From Candidatus Rokuibacteriota bacterium (lineage in GTDB: Bacteria; Methylomirabilota; Methylomirabilia; Rokubacteriales; CSP1-6): 37,190 bases of DNA. Positions 28,475 to 35,488 of the stretch are shown one piece after another. The stretch spans positions 1 to 37,190 of the forward strand of contig JACPCH010000121.1 in the NCBI GenBank assembly GCA_016179875.1. Direction: 5' to 3'. Position 1 is the stretch's first letter. Every line of letters starts with the position of its first letter. Both the position numbers and the translations under genes were made by a program. The notes under the pieces were generated by a model, which saw only the letters and a list, made by a program, of their open reading frames with translations, did not search any database and was not told where the DNA came from.

Positions 28475-29071
28475 ATGGAACGATCGCCGAAGCGCGCGCC
28501 GCGCTGGAAGGTGGTCATCCTCGACGACCACGAGCGCTCGCGCGCCGCGCTCCGCGCGGCGGTGTGGGCGGCGGGCGGCGAGATGGTGGGCGAGGCCCTG
28601 CGCTGCGCCGACGCGGTCCCGCTGCTCAAGCGGGCGGCGCCCGACGTGGCCGTGTTCGCCGTCGGCCTGCCCGACGGCGACGGGATCGACGTCGCCGCCC
28701 ACGCGATCGCCGCCGCCGATTGCCCCATCGTCCTCTTCACGAGCCACACCGACGAGGGCCTGGTCGCGCGCGCCCGGGAGGCCGGGGTCATGGCGTACCT
28801 CCTGAAGCCCCTGCGTCCGGCCGAGCTGGCGCCGGCGCTCGACCTCGCCATCGCGCGGTTCGCCGAGACCCGGGAGCTCCGGGAGACGCTCGAGGCGCGC
28901 AAGGTGATCGAGCGGGCCAAGGGGACGCTCATGGCCCGCCACGGCCTCACCGAAGAGGAGGCCTTCCGTCGCCTTCGCCGTGCCGCGATGGACAGCCGGA
29001 AGCCCATGGTGGACATCGCCCGGGCTCTGCTCGTCTCGGAGTCAGTCTCGCAGAACCTGCCTACGCGTTAG
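28475..29071 (+). CDS. ANTAR-domain regulator with degenerate receiver (AmiR/NasR-type antiterminator)
   Basis: 198 aa. The receiver (about 12-125) keeps the acidic pair D17-D18 (VILDDHE), T89 and K111 (LLKPL). However, the phosphoacceptor position is Ala62 (VFAVGLPDGDG, where family members have D-x-G-L-P). The C-terminal ANTAR domain (about 130-188) is complete: RETLEARKVIERAKGTLMAR, HGLTEEEAFRRLRRAAMDSR and a final helix. ANTAR proteins bind paired hexaloop RNA hairpins and prevent termination of nitrogen-use operons. Placement between glnA and urtA suggests control of urea uptake. Loss of the Asp points to regulation by a partner or ligand, as with AmiR, rather than by phosphorylation. 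The start could be ATG 28475 or GTG 28511. Confidence 0.9.
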   Translation: MERSPKRAPRWKVVILDDHERSRAALRAAVWAAGGEMVGEALRCADAVPLLKRAAPDVAVFAVGLPDGDGIDVAAHAIAAADCPIVLFTSHTDEGLVARAREAGVMAYLLKPLRPAELAPALDLAIARFAETRELRETLEARKVIERAKGTLMARHGLTEEEAFRRLRRAAMDSRKPMVDIARALLVSESVSQNLPTR

Positions 29072-29127
29072 GCAGTCCCGCCGGGCCGGATCGTCGTAAC
29101 GCTCTGAAAACACAGGACGACACTGTT

Positions 29128-29142
29128 CGGTACGACCTTTGC
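29128..29142 (+). promoter_or_regulatory. Possible sigma54 promoter upstream of urtA
   Basis: CGGTAC-N5-TTGC keeps the invariant GG-N10-GC spacing but differs from TGGCAC at two positions. The predicted start near 29154 would give an ~85-nt leader before urtA that includes GGCCGCGGCC and other short palindromes. It is plausible given the nitrogen context. The rest of the 167-bp gap shows no clear ANTAR-type double hexaloop hairpin by eye. Confidence 0.35.
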
Positions 29143-29238
29143 CATAGACGGGACCGGCCGCGGCCAAGGGCGTCCGCGTCCGGCGCGCCAACGCGGGCGC
29201 GATCGAGACGACCTGACCGAACCGAAAGGAGACCGGTA

Positions 29239-30537
29239 ATGGTGGAGTACTCACGTCGCGGCTTCATCAAGGGAGGGCTGGCGGCCGGCGCCGTGCTGGG
29301 CGCCGGGCTCGGGTTCCCGCACGTCCTGCCGGCGCAGGACAAGGGGCCGATCAAGATCGGCGTCCTGCACTCGCTGTCGGGGACGATGGCCATCAGCGAG
29401 GTCTCGCTGCGGGACGTCGTGCTGATGGCGGTCGAGGAGATCAACGCCAAGGGCGGGGTTCTCGGGCGCAAGATCCAGCCCGTGGTCGTGGACCCGGCGT
29501 CCAACTGGGACCTGTTCGCCGAGAAGGCCAAGCAGCTCCTGCTGCAGGAGAAGGTGGCCGTCGTCTTCGGCTGCTGGACCTCGGTGAGCCGCAAGTCGGT
29601 GCTGCCGGTCTTCGAGAACAACAACGGCCTGCTCTTCTACCCGGTGCAATATGAAGGCGAGGAGTGCTCGCGCAACGTCTTCTATACGGGTGCGACTCCC
29701 AACCAGCAGTTGATCCCCGGCGCGGAATATCTCATGTCGAAGGAGGGCGGCGGCTACAAGAAGTTCTACCTGCTCGGGACCGACTACGTGTTCCCACGCA
29801 CCGCGAACAAGATCCTGCGCGCGTTCCTGCGGGCCAAGGGCGTGCCGGCGGACAACATCGCGGAGGAGTACACGCCGTTCAACCACCAGGACTACCAGAC
29901 CATCGTCGGCAAGATCAAGCGGTTCGCGTCGGGCGGCGGCGCCTGCGTGCTCTCGACGATCAACGGCGACTCGAACGTGCCCTTCTACAAGGAGTTCGGC
30001 AACCAGGGCCTGCGCTCGGAGAACGCGCCGATCATGGCCTACAGCGTGGCCGAGGACGAGCTGCGCGGCATGGACACCTCCGCCCTCGTCGGCCACCTCG
30101 CCGCCTGGAACTACTTCCAGTCGGTGGAGACCGCGAACAACAAGAAGTTCGTCCAGGCGTTCAAGGCGTACGCGAAGAAGGCCAACCTGCCCGGCGGCGA
30201 CAAGCGCGTCACCGACGATCCGATGGAGGCCGCCTACTTCGGGGTCTACATCTGGAAGCAGGCCGTCGAGAAGGCCAAGAGCTTCGAGGTCGACGCCGTG
30301 CGCAAGGCCGTGTACGGCCAGACGTTCGCGGCGCCGAGCGGCACCATCAAGATGCACGAATACAACCACCACACCTACCGGCCGGTGCTCATCGGCGAGA
30401 TCCTGAAGGACGGGCAGTTCAAGATCGTGACGCGCACCAAGGGCCTGGTCGAGCCGGAGCCGTGGAGCAAGTACACGAGCCCGGACAAGGGCTGCGACTG
30501 GGTGAAGCAGAAGGGCACCTACCAGAAGAAGGCGTGA
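29239..30537 (+). CDS. urtA: Urea ABC transporter, substrate-binding protein
   Basis: 432 aa. The ATG at 29239 has AAAGGAGA upstream. A Tat signal (YSRRGFIKGGLAAGAVLGAGL) precedes the mature PIKIGVLHSLSGTMAISEVS, the UrtA/AmiC-like periplasmic-binding fold. UrtA-specific blocks are GCWTSVSRKSVLPVFE, YPVQYEGEECSRNVFYTGA, PNQQLIPGAEYLM, GTDYVFPRTANKI and DDPMEAAYFGVYIWKQAVE. It delivers urea to the UrtBC permease. Location directly before urtBCDE and ureABC distinguishes it from branched-chain amino-acid receptors. Codons around 29640-29745 are less GC3-biased than the rest of the gene. Confidence 0.95.
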   Translation: MVEYSRRGFIKGGLAAGAVLGAGLGFPHVLPAQDKGPIKIGVLHSLSGTMAISEVSLRDVVLMAVEEINAKGGVLGRKIQPVVVDPASNWDLFAEKAKQLLLQEKVAVVFGCWTSVSRKSVLPVFENNNGLLFYPVQYEGEECSRNVFYTGATPNQQLIPGAEYLMSKEGGGYKKFYLLGTDYVFPRTANKILRAFLRAKGVPADNIAEEYTPFNHQDYQTIVGKIKRFASGGGACVLSTINGDSNVPFYKEFGNQGLRSENAPIMAYSVAEDELRGMDTSALVGHLAAWNYFQSVETANNKKFVQAFKAYAKKANLPGGDKRVTDDPMEAAYFGVYIWKQAVEKAKSFEVDAVRKAVYGQTFAAPSGTIKMHEYNHHTYRPVLIGEILKDGQFKIVTRTKGLVEPEPWSKYTSPDKGCDWVKQKGTYQKKA

Positions 30538-32201
30538 GACCCCGGTTCCTCGTCCTCTTGTCGCTGGTCGCGTGGCTCGCCGCTCCCGCGGCGGGCCACG
30601 CGACCCCGGCCGCCGCGCCGCCCCCGGACATCGCGCGCGCGCTCGCCGCCCTCGCGGGCGAGGACGCCGACAAGCGCGAGGCGGCCGTGGCCGTCCTCGG
30701 CCGGACCCGCGATCCGAAGTGGCTCCGGTTCCTGGCCGCGCTGCGCGAGGGCAGCGTGTATTCGCGCACGCGCGGCGGCAAGACCGAGATCGTCGTCGGC
30801 GGGAGCAAGTCCACCCGCGGCGACCAGGACGTGATCGAGATCGCCGCCGCCTATGACCGGGCCCCGCTCGGCGCCGTGCCGCTGGCGGCCCTCAAGGAAG
30901 TTCCGGCCGACCGGCGCCTGCGGCTCGCCGTCAAGCCGTTCCTCGACGCCGACGAGACGCGCGCCCAGCTCGCCGACCCGGACCCCGCCGTGCGGCGCGG
31001 CGCCGCGGTGAAGCTCGGGAACCAGGCCGAGGCGGGCGCGGTGGCGATGGTGGAGGAGGCGCTGTTCAAGGAGCCGGACCGGTGGGCCCGGCACGCCCTC
31101 GCCGAGGCGCTGGCGCTGATCCGGCTCGCCCACGGCGCGCCCGACGTGCGGGTCGGCGCCGCGCGCGCGCTCGGCGAGCTCCACTCGGCCAGCGCGGTCC
31201 CCGCGCTCCAGCGCCTCGCCGCCGACGCCGCCGCGTCGCCCGCCGAGCGCGAGGCCGCGGTGCTCGCGATTCGCCGGATCGAGCGCTGGGGGCTGCTGAC
31301 GGCGGCGGTGGAGACCGGCTTCCAGGGCGCGTCGCTCGCCTCGATCCTGCTCCTCATGGCGCTCGGCCTCGCGATCGTCTTCGGGCTGATGGGCGTGATC
31401 AACATGGCGCACGGCGAGCTCATGGCGCTCGGCGCGTACGCGACGTTCGTGGTCCAGAACTGGTTCCGCGCGGCGTGGCCGGCCTGGTTCGACGCCTACT
31501 TCCTGGTGGCGCTGCCGGTCTCCTTCCTCGTCGCCGGGGCGGTGGGGCTCGGCCTCGAGCGCGGCGTCATCCGCTTCCTCTACGGGCGGCCGCTCGAGAC
31601 GCTGCTGCTGACCTGGGGCGCGTCGCTGATCATCCAGCAGGGCCTGCGCCTCTGGTTCGGCGCGGCCAACGTGGACGTGAGCGCGCCGGCCTGGCTCTCG
31701 GGGGGCGTGCCGGTGATGGCGGGCCTCACGCTGCCGTACAACCGCGTGTTCATCATCGCCCTGGCCGCCGTCTCGGTGGCCGCCACCTACTGGCTCCTGT
31801 TCCGCACCAGCGCCGGCCTCCGCATCCGCGCGGTGACCCAGAACCGCGCGATGAGCGCCTGCCTCGGCGTGCGCGCGGGCGTGGTGGACGCGACGACCTT
31901 CGCCTTCGGCGCCGGGCTGGCGGGGCTCGCGGGCTGCGCCCTCACCCAGATCGGCAACGTGGGCCCGTCGCTCGGCCAGAACTACATCGTGGACTCGTTC
32001 ATGGTCGTCGTGACGGGCGGAGTGGGGAAGCTGGCCGGGACGATCCTGGCCGCGGCGGGGCTCGGCGGCCTCACCAAGGGGATCGAGCCGGCGCTCGGCG
32101 CGGTGTTCGGCAAGGTCGCGATCCTCGTCGGCGTCATCCTGTTCCTCCAGCGGCGGCCGGCCGGGCTGTTCGCGGCGCGGGGGCGGAATGCCGAGGCGTG
32201 A
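30534..32201 (+). CDS. urtB: Urea ABC transporter, permease UrtB with N-terminal extension
   Basis: 555 aa from the GTG at 30534 (GTGA overlap with urtA). Residues 1-22 form a signal peptide. A ~220-residue helical HEAT-like extension follows (for example DPAVRRGAAVKLGNQAEAGA and VRVGAARALGELHSASAVPA), as is usual for UrtB and absent from LivH. From about residue 260 comes the LivH-type permease, with ILLLMALGLAIVFGLMGVIN, NMAHGELMALGAYATF and the C-terminal SFMVVVTGGVGKLAGT. The extension is probably extracytoplasmic; its role is unknown. The last 14 nt overlap urtC. Confidence 0.95.
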   Translation: MRPRFLVLLSLVAWLAAPAAGHATPAAAPPPDIARALAALAGEDADKREAAVAVLGRTRDPKWLRFLAALREGSVYSRTRGGKTEIVVGGSKSTRGDQDVIEIAAAYDRAPLGAVPLAALKEVPADRRLRLAVKPFLDADETRAQLADPDPAVRRGAAVKLGNQAEAGAVAMVEEALFKEPDRWARHALAEALALIRLAHGAPDVRVGAARALGELHSASAVPALQRLAADAAASPAEREAAVLAIRRIERWGLLTAAVETGFQGASLASILLLMALGLAIVFGLMGVINMAHGELMALGAYATFVVQNWFRAAWPAWFDAYFLVALPVSFLVAGAVGLGLERGVIRFLYGRPLETLLLTWGASLIIQQGLRLWFGAANVDVSAPAWLSGGVPVMAGLTLPYNRVFIIALAAVSVAATYWLLFRTSAGLRIRAVTQNRAMSACLGVRAGVVDATTFAFGAGLAGLAGCALTQIGNVGPSLGQNYIVDSFMVVVTGGVGKLAGTILAAAGLGGLTKGIEPALGAVFGKVAILVGVILFLQRRPAGLFAARGRNAEA

Positions 32202-33348
32202 GACCGTCGCGCTCGGGATCGCGGCGGTCGGCCTCGCCGTCGTGCTGCCGGTCTGCAACGCGCTGCCGGCCGGCTCGCCGCTCGCGGTCTCGAATTTCAC
32301 GCTGAACCTGTTCGGCAAGTTCCTCACCTACGCGATCCTGGCGCTGGGCCTGGACCTCCTCTGGGGCTACGCCGGCGTGCTCTCGCTCGGGCACGGCGTC
32401 TTCTTCGGCCTCGGCGCCTACGCGATGGGCATGCACCTCATGCTCGAGATCGGCGCGAAGAGCGTCTATCAGAGCGCGCTGCCCGACTTCATGGTGTGGA
32501 ACCAGGTCAAGGCGCTGCCGCTCTTCTGGCGGCCGTTCCACAGCGTCCCGTTCACACTCGCCGCGATCGTGCTGGTCCCCGCGCTCTTCGGCCTGGCCTT
32601 CGGCTACCTCGCGTTCCGGAGCCGGATCCGCGGCGTGTACTTCGCGATCATCACCCAGGCCCTCGCCCTCAGCGCCTGGCTCGTGTTCAACCGCAACGAG
32701 ATGAAGCTCGGCGGCACCAACGGGCTCGCCGACTTCAAGACGATCTTCGGCTATCCGCTCAACCAGCCGGGGACCCAGCGCGCGCTCTACGTGGTGACGG
32801 CGCTCACGCTGGTCGCCGCCTACGCGCTCTGCCGCTGGATCACGCTCACCCGCGCCGGGAAGGTGCTGGTGGCCATCCGCGACAGCGAGACGCGCGTGCT
32901 CTTCTCCGGCTACTCGCCGGCCGCCTACAAGCTCTTCGTCTTCGTGGTCTCGGCGGCGCTGGCCGGCGTGGCCGGCGCGCTCTACGCGCCGCAGGTGGGG
33001 ATCATCACCCCGGCGAAGATCGGCGTGCTCCCCTCGATCGAGATGGTCGTGTGGGTCGCCGCGGGCGGGCGGGGCACGCTCTACGGCGCGGTCATCGGCG
33101 CGTTCGGCGTCAACTGGATCCAGAGCTGGCTCACCACGAGCTATCCGGACCTCTGGCTCCTGTTCCTCGGCGGGCTCTTCATGGGCGCCGTCCTGTTCTT
33201 CCCCGACGGGATCGTGGGCGCCCTGGGCCGGCTCGCCGCCCGCGCCCGCCGGCTGACCGGGGGGCCGACGGACCGGGCGCGCCTCGACGCGGCGCTGCTC
33301 TCGCCGGCCGCCCCGGGTCCGGCCCGGCCCCCGGGCTCCGAGCCATGA
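32188..33348 (+). CDS. urtC: Urea ABC transporter, permease UrtC
   Basis: 386 aa, LivM-type permease with roughly ten membrane segments. Characteristic blocks are LTYAILALGLDLLWGYAGVL, SLGHGVFFGLGAYAMGMHLM, RGVYFAIITQALALSAWLVF, NEMKLGGTNGLADF and VWVAAGGRGTLYGAVIGAF. The TLTRAGKVLVAIRDSETRVLF cytoplasmic loop, with its EAA-like ATPase contact, is present. The C-terminal ~40 residues are Pro/Ala/Arg-rich and cytoplasmic. It starts 14 nt inside urtB and ends in an ATGA overlap with urtD. Confidence 0.96.
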   Translation: MPRRETVALGIAAVGLAVVLPVCNALPAGSPLAVSNFTLNLFGKFLTYAILALGLDLLWGYAGVLSLGHGVFFGLGAYAMGMHLMLEIGAKSVYQSALPDFMVWNQVKALPLFWRPFHSVPFTLAAIVLVPALFGLAFGYLAFRSRIRGVYFAIITQALALSAWLVFNRNEMKLGGTNGLADFKTIFGYPLNQPGTQRALYVVTALTLVAAYALCRWITLTRAGKVLVAIRDSETRVLFSGYSPAAYKLFVFVVSAALAGVAGALYAPQVGIITPAKIGVLPSIEMVVWVAAGGRGTLYGAVIGAFGVNWIQSWLTTSYPDLWLLFLGGLFMGAVLFFPDGIVGALGRLAARARRLTGGPTDRARLDAALLSPAAPGPARPPGSEP

Positions 33349-34121
33349 CCGCCCGCGGCAGCATCATCTATCTCGAAGACGTCACGGTGAACTACGACGG
33401 CTTCAAGGCGCTCGACCGCCTGAACTTCTTCATGGACCGCCGGGAGCTGCGCGTGGTGATCGGCCCCAACGGCGCCGGGAAGACGACGCTGCTCGACGTC
33501 ATCTCCGGAAGCGTGAAGCCGGAGAGCGGGCGCGTGATCTTCGGCCACAGCACCGACCTCCTGCCGCTCCGCGAGAACCAGATCGCCCAGCTCGGCGTCG
33601 GGCGGAAGTTCCAGACGCCCTCGGTGTTCGTGAACCTCACGGTCCGGGACAACGTCGAGCTCTCGCTGCGGCGGGCGTCGAAGGGGGTCCTGGCCGCGCT
33701 CCGCCGGCGGGACCTCGACGAGGAGCGCGCGCGCATCGCGCGGACGCTCGAGAGCGTCCAGCTCGCCGGCAAGGCGGGCTGGCCGGCCGGCGCGCTCTCG
33801 CACGGCGAGAAGCAGTGGCTCGAGATCGGCATGGTCATCGCCCAGGACCCCGAGCTCCTGCTGGTGGACGAGCCGGTGGCCGGCATGACCGACGAGGAGA
33901 CGGCGCGCACCGGCGAGCTGCTGGAGACGATCGCCGCCGACCGCTCCGTCCTCGTCATCGAGCACGACATGGAGTTCGTCCGGCAGATCGCGCGGCAGGT
34001 CACCGTGCTCCACCAGGGCACGGTGCTGTGCGAGGGGCCGGTGGAGCAGGTGCAGAGCGACCCGCGCGTCCTCGAGGTCTACCTGGGGCGGCGGCGCGAG
34101 GCGACCGATGCTGTCGGTTAG
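33345..34121 (+). CDS. urtD: Urea ABC transporter, ATP-binding protein UrtD
   Basis: 258 aa. Walker A is GPNGAGKTT and the Q-loop region is VGRKFQTPSVFVNLTVRDNV. The ABC signature is LSHGEKQWLEIGM (the HGEKQ form is typical of UrtD), Walker B is LLLVDEPVAGM and the H-loop is VLVIEHDMEFV. It is LivG-like and forms the ATPase dimer with UrtE. ATG 33345 overlaps the urtC stop. Confidence 0.96.
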   Translation: MTARGSIIYLEDVTVNYDGFKALDRLNFFMDRRELRVVIGPNGAGKTTLLDVISGSVKPESGRVIFGHSTDLLPLRENQIAQLGVGRKFQTPSVFVNLTVRDNVELSLRRASKGVLAALRRRDLDEERARIARTLESVQLAGKAGWPAGALSHGEKQWLEIGMVIAQDPELLLVDEPVAGMTDEETARTGELLETIAADRSVLVIEHDMEFVRQIARQVTVLHQGTVLCEGPVEQVQSDPRVLEVYLGRRREATDAVG

Positions 34122-34797
34122 CGGGCTCGACGTCGCCTACGGCGAGTCGCAGGTGCTCTGGGCCGTCGACCTCGAGGTCGGCGCGGGCGAGCTCGTCTGC
34201 CTGATGGGGCGCAACGGCGTCGGGAAGACCACGCTGCTCAAGACCGCGATGGGGCTCCTGCCGGCGCGGCGCGGGCGCGTGCGCTTCGACGGCGCCGACG
34301 TCACCGGCTGGTCGCCCGACCGGCGGGCCCGGGCCGGCATCGGCTACGTCCCGCAGGGGCGGGAGATCTTCCCCCACCTCACGGTCGAGGAGAATCTGCG
34401 GATGGCGCTCCTGGGCTGCGGGCGGACCGCCTCGCTCGCGGAGCCGCTCGCGCTGTTCCCGGCCCTCCGGCCGCTGCTCGGGCGCAAGGGCGGCGTGCTG
34501 TCGGGCGGCGAGCAGCAGATGCTCGCGATCGGGCGCGCCCTCCTGACCCGGCCGAAGCTCCTCATGCTCGACGAGCCCACCGAGGGCATCCAGCCCTCGA
34601 TCATCCTCGAGATCGAGGACGCGCTCCGGCGGATCAAGCGCGAGCTGGGGCTGGCCGTCCTGCTGGTCGAGCAGTACCTTGACTTCGCCGAGCGTCTCGC
34701 CGACAAGTACGTGATCATGGCCAAGGGCGCCGTGGTCGCCGCCGGCGCCACGCGGGACCTGAAAGTGGAGACGGTCAGGCGGCACCTGGCGGTCTGA
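34108..34797 (+). CDS. urtE: Urea ABC transporter, ATP-binding protein UrtE
   Basis: 229 aa, LivF-like. Walker A is GRNGVGKTTLLK, the Q-loop is GYVPQGREIFPHLTVEENLR, the signature is LSGGEQQMLAIGRALL, Walker B is LLMLDEPTEGIQPSI and the H-loop region reads VLLVEQYLDFAERLAD. The gene starts 14 nt inside urtD and is followed 24 bp later by ureA, so uptake and hydrolysis of urea are encoded in one transcription unit. Confidence 0.96.
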   Translation: MLSVSGLDVAYGESQVLWAVDLEVGAGELVCLMGRNGVGKTTLLKTAMGLLPARRGRVRFDGADVTGWSPDRRARAGIGYVPQGREIFPHLTVEENLRMALLGCGRTASLAEPLALFPALRPLLGRKGGVLSGGEQQMLAIGRALLTRPKLLMLDEPTEGIQPSIILEIEDALRRIKRELGLAVLLVEQYLDFAERLADKYVIMAKGAVVAAGATRDLKVETVRRHLAV

Positions 34798-34821
34798 CAC
34801 CGTTCGCGTGGAGGTCCGACG

Positions 34822-35124
34822 ATGCACCTCACCCCCCGGGAGCAGGAGAAGCTCCTGATCTTCACCGCCGCGGAGCTGGCGCGCCGGCGCCGCGCGCGCG
34901 GCCTCCGGCTCAACCACCCCGAGGCGCTCGCGCTCATCACCGCGGAGATCCTCGAGGGCATCCGCGACGGCCGGACGGTGTCCGAGCTCATGGAGGCCGG
35001 GCTCTCGATCCTCACGCGCGACGACGTGATGGACGGCGTCCCCGAGATGATCGACGAGGTGCAGGTGGAGGGGACGTTCCCGGACGGCACCAAGCTGGTC
35101 ACGATCCACCATCCGATCCGCTGA
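34822..35124 (+). CDS. ureA: Urease subunit gamma
   Basis: 100 aa, the standard length for a separate gamma subunit. It begins [20 protein letters not shown] and has [20 protein letters not shown], then [20 protein letters not shown] and the terminal TIHHPIR. The ATG at 34822 is preceded by GGAGG (GTGGAGGTCCG). It forms the (ABC)3 urease core with UreB and UreC. Confidence 0.97.
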   Translation: MHLTPREQEKLLIFTAAELARRRRARGLRLNHPEALALITAEILEGIRDGRTVSELMEAGLSILTRDDVMDGVPEMIDEVQVEGTFPDGTKLVTIHHPIR

Positions 35125-35140
35125 GCGAAGGAGGCACCAC

Positions 35141-35488
35141 GTGATTCCCGGCGAGTACCTGTTGGGCGACGGCGACATCGTGGCCAACGCGGGGCGCAGG
35201 ACCGTCGAGCTGGTCGTCGCGAACACCGGCGACCGGCCGATCCAGGTCGGCTCCCACTTCCACTTCTTCGAGGTGAATCGTGCGCTTCGGTTCGATCGGG
35301 CGCCCGCGTTCGGGATGCGCCTGAACGTGCCCGCCGGCACGGCGGTCCGCTTCGAGCCGGGCGACGAGAAGCGGGTGACGCTCGTCGAGCTCGCCGGCGC
35401 GCGGAAGGTGTTCGGCCTCAACGGGCTCGCCCAGGGCGGAACGAAGGAGCAGGCGCTCGCGAAGCTCGCCGAATGGGAGCGGCAATGA
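35141..35488 (+). CDS. ureB: Urease subunit beta
   Basis: 115 aa from the GTG at 35141, which has GAAGGAGG upstream. The signature [12 protein letters not shown] starts the protein, followed by [20 protein letters not shown], then [27 protein letters not shown] and [10 protein letters not shown]. The C-terminus is slightly longer than in short beta subunits. The NRALRFDR stretch uses AT-ending codons, unlike the rest. The stop overlaps the ureC ATG. Confidence 0.97.
   Translation: MIPGEYLLGDGDIVANAGRRTVELVVANTGDRPIQVGSHFHFFEVNRALRFDRAPAFGMRLNVPAGTAVRFEPGDEKRVTLVELAGARKVFGLNGLAQGGTKEQALAKLAEWERQ

Noticed and set aside
29239-34797. Branched-chain amino-acid (Liv) transporter
   Set aside because: UrtA-specific blocks, the UrtB extension, the HGEKQ signature of UrtD and direct linkage to ureABC all point to urea.
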